Source: Leptoclinus maculatus
Taxonomy: Eukaryota > Chordata > Actinopteri > Perciformes > Stichaeidae
NCBI GenBank assembly: GCA_032191485.1
Contig: JAVDOI010000010.1
Coordinates: 5,403,808 to 5,467,807 of the forward strand
Direction of reading: 5' to 3'
DNA length: 64,000 nt
The notes beneath the pieces were generated by a model. It worked only from the letters and a program-made list of their open reading frames with translations, was not told the DNA's origin and searched no databases. Of this stretch, positions 59,479-64,000 are shown one piece after another. Position 1 is the stretch's first letter; every line of letters begins with the position of its first letter. The position numbers and the translations under genes are program-made.

Positions 59479-60014
59479 TTCTTTGGCCACCGTACAATGC
59501 TTATTTGTCCCCATGCCAGTTTCCTCAGCATTGCTTGTTATAAAGGGTGTAGGCATTCTAATGTCTTTCATGTTGCTGTAATAAATATGCTAATATTTCT
59601 AATTTCTCACCTGAAGCCTGCAGTGTCTTTTTCTTTCACAACTTCTCTGCTTTTTTTCTTTCTTTCTGTCTCCCTGTCTCTCAGACACACACACACACGC
59701 TTATCCACACGCACGACTCCACAGTACATTTGCACTGGGACTTGCGGAATATGAAAATTCCCAATGCCTTTACATGAAAGTGTTATGAAGCCCTCGCTTA
59801 ATTATCTTTTGCTGTGTAACAAAGCCTGAAGGTATTTAATTTTGTTTTGCTGAGCGTCTGACCAGTCTTGCAGAAAATCAGTGCATGACTGGGAAATTCA
59901 AGTCTCAGTTGTCCCCAGCTCTGCTCTAATGGTGATAGTGCTGGTGAAATTCCCATCATAGCATTCTTGAATGGCAAAATATGGCCACCCTGCAACCACA
60001 TCTTCATTATCAGA

Positions 60015-60051
<37 letters not shown>

Positions 60052-61136
60052 CCTTACTGAGAGATAATTCTGTCTCGGGGGAGGGGGAAGGGGAAGGTCA
60101 GCGACTCCTGGCTTTGGTTAACCCCTTAATGCACTGGCCTAGTTGCTGTCACTCTATGTTATTTCCATTACACCTCATTTACCCCATCATATTAGGCTCC
60201 ATACCCCCCTATCGCTCGCTCGCTCCGTCTCTCTTTCACACACACACACACACAGCGAGACATACACAAAAAATTCAGGGCCTGTTCTCCATTTCCTCAA
60301 TATCTATCTCCTGCTACTGGCCTCCTCCTTAATCTTTCTGTTGGCCTTGTGCATCCCCATGTCTTCTCCCTCATCCTATCCATCCTGTGCAGACAGACAG
60401 GTTGTGGCTCGTTCTCTGACCTCGACTACCCCATTATCTCCCCTCCGCTTGCTTTTTCCAATTCTCATAGCTTTCTAATTTCCCCTACCTCCATCCATCT
60501 ATCCATCACCCCATCCATGCAGAAGTTTTCTCCACATGCAACCCTCTCTTTGAGGCCCACTGCCTCTTTCCGTCTCACTGCTATCACCACTGGGGTTCCT
60601 CTCACCATTACAAGCCAATCCATAACTTTTGGGCTTTTGTCTCCAGGTGCCTCAGTGGGGAGAATGTCATCTCACGTATTTACTCTGGATAACACGGAGG
60701 CTACTGGGAGCCAAAGGCTCAGGCGATTGATTCATCATGCAGCTGCTATTGGCATCATGTGAAAAGGTCAGGTGTCCTTACGGAGAACACTTTAAAAGGC
60801 CATTGGTGACTGATGAGCCTGTCATTTTCCATCACATACATGCACAAGCACTCTGTTGCTCCCTCTCTATCTATGCCTTTCTCCATGTTCCTCTTCTCTG
60901 CACTCTCTCTTTTTCTCCCATGGGAATAGTAATTGGGCCCCTCTGTCATGCTGTCGGGTGTGGGTTTGAGTGTCCCCTCATGTGCAACAGCAGACATTAA
61001 AAAAACACAAGGGACCAAACAGCCATAGATCCACCGTGACCTCAGGGTCAGCCATGTGTGTACATGTGTGTGTGTCTGTCCATAGATGTATGAATGTCAC
61101 ATCTGTGTGTTCGTAGTGCTTGTGAGACCAAAAACG

Positions 61137-61183
<47 letters not shown>

Positions 61184-62284
61184 CATTTTGAGTATCAAGA
61201 CAAAAAGAAAGTAGATAAAATCAACCAGAGGAAAGGTTTCATCAGTCATTGGTCAAATTTGCTGGAGTTCCTGCTTTGTCGCTCTTGATTGCATTGCATG
61301 TGTCCTCTCTAATCAAATATGGCCAAGTTCAGACGGGCTCAGTGTTTCACGGTCTGCACACACACACATGTACACACCAGTGCTCTTCTGTCTCATGAGG
61401 TTTTAGTTTGCTATCAAAGCGATTTCCTGTCTCAAATTTTCATCAGTAATCAAAGTTCCTGATTGAATTTGAAAAGTGAGCCCAGCTCCATAAATCACAT
61501 TACATGCCTCACTCCCATCATGCCCGCTCTCATCAGCCACAGGAATGAGACGCCACCCTGGGTGTAGGTCTGCGTCATGGTCTCCCTGTAAGTGTGTGTG
61601 TGTGTCTCGTGCAAGCAGTGGAACAGGAAAATGGATGTTGACAGAACTGTGATTTGATCCGTGCAATTTTCTGTTGGGACAGATAATACGAAAAGGAGAG
61701 AGGAAAGGTGAAACGACAATAAAGATAACACACTTGGGTCTTTTTGTACACAATTCTTGGCATCGTTTCAAGCTCTATTGGCTCACAGTTAGGTTGAGTT
61801 TATATGCATCACTACAGCTCAAATCAGTGATAAAGTCAGGCAAAAGGGGAATTTAGTAAAAAAAAGACTGAAATGCTTTTGTTGATCAGGCCCAGGGGCC
61901 AAAAGGGTCAGAGGATCCCAACCAATTCAATCCAATAGTTTTGTTTTTCCTTCATATTAAATCTTCACATCATGCAAAAGCTACAGTGACATGTCATTAA
62001 AATATAGTTAAATTAGTAAAGTAATTTAAATGTAAAGTTTGACAGCAGAATAGCTCTGCTTCAAGGAAATAGAAACCTGCTCCTCCGTGTTTCTTTACTG
62101 GTTCCCTATATTTTGTACAGTATGTTGTAGTATTACGTATATCTGTGCGAGAGAAGTCAGTGTGGTTCTGCTGAGGACGCTTTGGACAGGAGTCGGATAG
62201 TCTCTCTCTTAGTATCTCCAGTGTAAACTAAATACTTATGTACTGCGCCTGAATGGTCTCGTTCAACTGCACGATGTCACTGAA

Positions 62285-62525
62285 ACGTACAGAAAACGAA
62301 AATAAAGAGACATAAAATGACAATAAAAGATATTAAAAAACAAGTAGACAAAAACAACTGCATAGACTCAAACGATAAAAACAGAAATCAAAACGACTAC
62401 AAAGATGAAAAACGACTACAAGACTTAAAATAATACAAAAATAATGAAACTATGATTACAGAGAGACGCAAAACAAATACAAAAAGATGCAAAACCATAA
62501 CAAAGAGACACAAAACGACTAAAGG
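62285..62525. repeat. Degenerate A-rich tandem array
   Basis: Units of about 17-21 bp built on caaaacgactacaaagatg-like and gagacacaaaacgac-like words recur with many changes. This type of minisatellite-like array is common in teleost intergenic DNA. Confidence 0.6.
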
Positions 62526-63954
62526 AGACTGTGTGAACGCACGATTATTGTCTCATATTCTGCCCAAGGCTGTTGGCACCAAATTAAATAAAAACTGTAA
62601 TATTTCTACAGTTAGACCCAAGTATAAAAAGGTAACCAGAAAACGAGAACCAGCAAGAATTCCTGCCTGTATTGGACAGCTGTCACTACCTACAAATCTG
62701 TTACAGATTACAACCAGAGTACATAGATGGATGAATAGAATAAGAGGAGAGGAGGAGAATAAATGGTGTTTGAGTTTGAAAGAAAGTGAAGAAAAACGTG
62801 GAGGAGGTTGGAGGAACTGAGATAATATTGACCACATAATACCTTACAGATGTGGAAATTACTGTTGGCAGACATGACACGCTGAACTGCGAGTGGCTGA
62901 CTGGAGAGGGACCCTGACCAAACACAAACTCGCTCTCATCCAAATCGTCAGAGAAAAGAGGATGAAAAATCTAAATTTAGACCAAATGTATCAAGACCAC
63001 ATCTGTTAGTCTGTAAATTACACAAACAGATACACGCAACAACACAATATCTTTCCAGGGCTCAGTGACATATGGGGTGATAGTGTATGGAAGCCTTATT
63101 TATTTAAGTGTAAACATACTGCTAATGTCTTCCTCCTCCAAAATGTACAGGCCTACTTCTTGCCTCTCTGTGAAATCCCATTATGAACTCTACATGTGAC
63201 AGCTGATTGCAGCGTGTTGCATGATTTCCGGTGCCTGTCGCCCGAGCGTGTACATGTGTATATGCGGAGAAGAGACATGAGTGTTCTTTTATACGCACCA
63301 CGTTATTACGTGTGTTTCCTATCCTGTATAATCAAAAACACAGCTCTTCAAGTGCCGTCAATCAAGCTTTGATGTTACGGGGAAGAGCCTAGAAACCGCA
63401 GCAAACCCCCTCAACGAGCTGAGAGAAGTTGTTTCATGGTCGGTGGATCCATATGAAATGTTCGCCAAAGCAAATGGATGGAGAAGATCAGGAGCCTGCA
63501 ACATAATTATATATATTATATAACCCCATGGAAATATAATCCGCGGTTTATGTCAACACACTTTTCTGTAACGTCAAAGCTTCAAAACAAAATGTCTCTA
63601 TTCAGAGTGTCGCTCTGCATACTCATGCCCCCTTCATCATGCTATTCTTTCTCTTCATCATCTGCTGTTTTCCTCTTGCATTGTTTCTCATCTGAAGAGG
63701 ATACGAGGTTGCATTCAACACCTTTAACAGAAACACAATTGTTGTAAACACAATAACAGATCCATTATACATGGTTTTGTTGAGTAGAATATTTGTGACA
63801 TTGTTACGAGTAAAACAAGCCTTTCAGTAGGAAGGAATAATACTCTGAAGTTGCCTGGTGAATGCTAAATTGAATATATTCAATTAGTATTATTGAGCCT
63901 CTTGTACACCGACACACACGCACACATCGCTGGAAACGTACCATAAAAGGCGTC

Positions 63955-64000
63955 AGAAGAAACTGGGGTTAAGTGTCTTGCTGAAGGACACTTCAACATG
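63955..64000. mobile_element. Start of a common teleost repeat, cut by the window end
   Basis: The last bases, ggggttaagtgtcttgctga followed by aggacacttcaac, match a consensus-like string (ggggttaagtgccttgctcaagggcac) that I recall from many fish genomes. The remainder is outside the window. Confidence 0.45.

Larger units (their letters stand above)
57171..64000. other. Intergenic sequence, no gene recognised
   Basis: The stretch has CT (59444-59474), GT (60019-60050, 61138-61172) and CA tracts, a degenerate A-rich tandem array at about 62285-62525 and a teleost repeat fragment at the very end. The longest open frame (60349-60762) has a composition typical of pyrimidine-rich noncoding sequence. 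I can support no exon here. Confidence 0.7.

Noticed and set aside
60349..60762. 137-codon + strand frame downstream of the Eph gene
   Set aside because: The composition is that of pyrimidine-rich noncoding DNA (Ser/Pro/Thr/Leu), without a domain, a promoter context or splice partners.
1..64000. CRISPR arrays, operons, prokaryotic defence systems or tRNA/rRNA genes
   Set aside because: Repeats are dinucleotide tracts or vertebrate transposon remnants. The gene structure is intron-rich and eukaryotic. I recognised no tRNA or rRNA sequence by eye.

Overview
The window is a stretch of animal genome, most likely from a teleost fish. It has long introns, very many CA/GT dinucleotide tracts, interspersed repeats of types common in teleosts, and no compact gene-dense or bacterial organisation. 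Apart from one gene I find nothing that behaves like protein-coding sequence. The many other open frames are translations of microsatellites, purine/pyrimidine tracts or transposon remnants.

The gene lies on the + strand. It is the 3' part of an Eph receptor tyrosine kinase of the EphA subfamily. Sixteen exons can be placed between 1436 and 55591. They join with consistent phases into 2574 nt, which is 857 residues plus a stop. The order is the second half of the ephrin-binding domain, cysteine-rich region, two fibronectin III domains, transmembrane helix, juxtamembrane segment, tyrosine kinase, SAM domain and a C-terminal VQV PDZ-ligand motif. The signal peptide and first part of the ligand-binding domain are not in the window and should lie upstream of base 1. 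The ectodomain resembles EphA4 most, while the juxtamembrane segment and SAM domain resemble EphA5, so I do not assign a single symbol. A teleost EphA4/EphA5-type duplicate is my best description.

Layout: 1-1435, end of an upstream intron. 1436-2421, two ligand-binding exons. 2422-19443, a 17 kb intron. 19444-25294, cysteine-rich and fibronectin exons. 27205-27313, transmembrane exon. 27314-39946, a 12.6 kb intron. 39947-41162, juxtamembrane and first kinase exons. 41163-47704, a 6.5 kb intron. 47705-53999, the rest of the kinase. 55122-55591, SAM domain and stop. From 55592, the 3' UTR, with a likely poly(A) signal at 57143. About 57.2-64 kb is repeat-bearing intergenic sequence with no gene that I can support.

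Points worth a second look are: a ligand-binding exon that is normally single but is split by introns here; a fibronectin exon 12 nt shorter than the usual length; a tandem NAGNAG acceptor in front of the SAM exon; a PIF/Harbinger-like MITE with a TAA duplication; three copies of a palindromic teleost repeat; and several intronic blocks that look like regulatory elements. I saw no novel multi-gene system.
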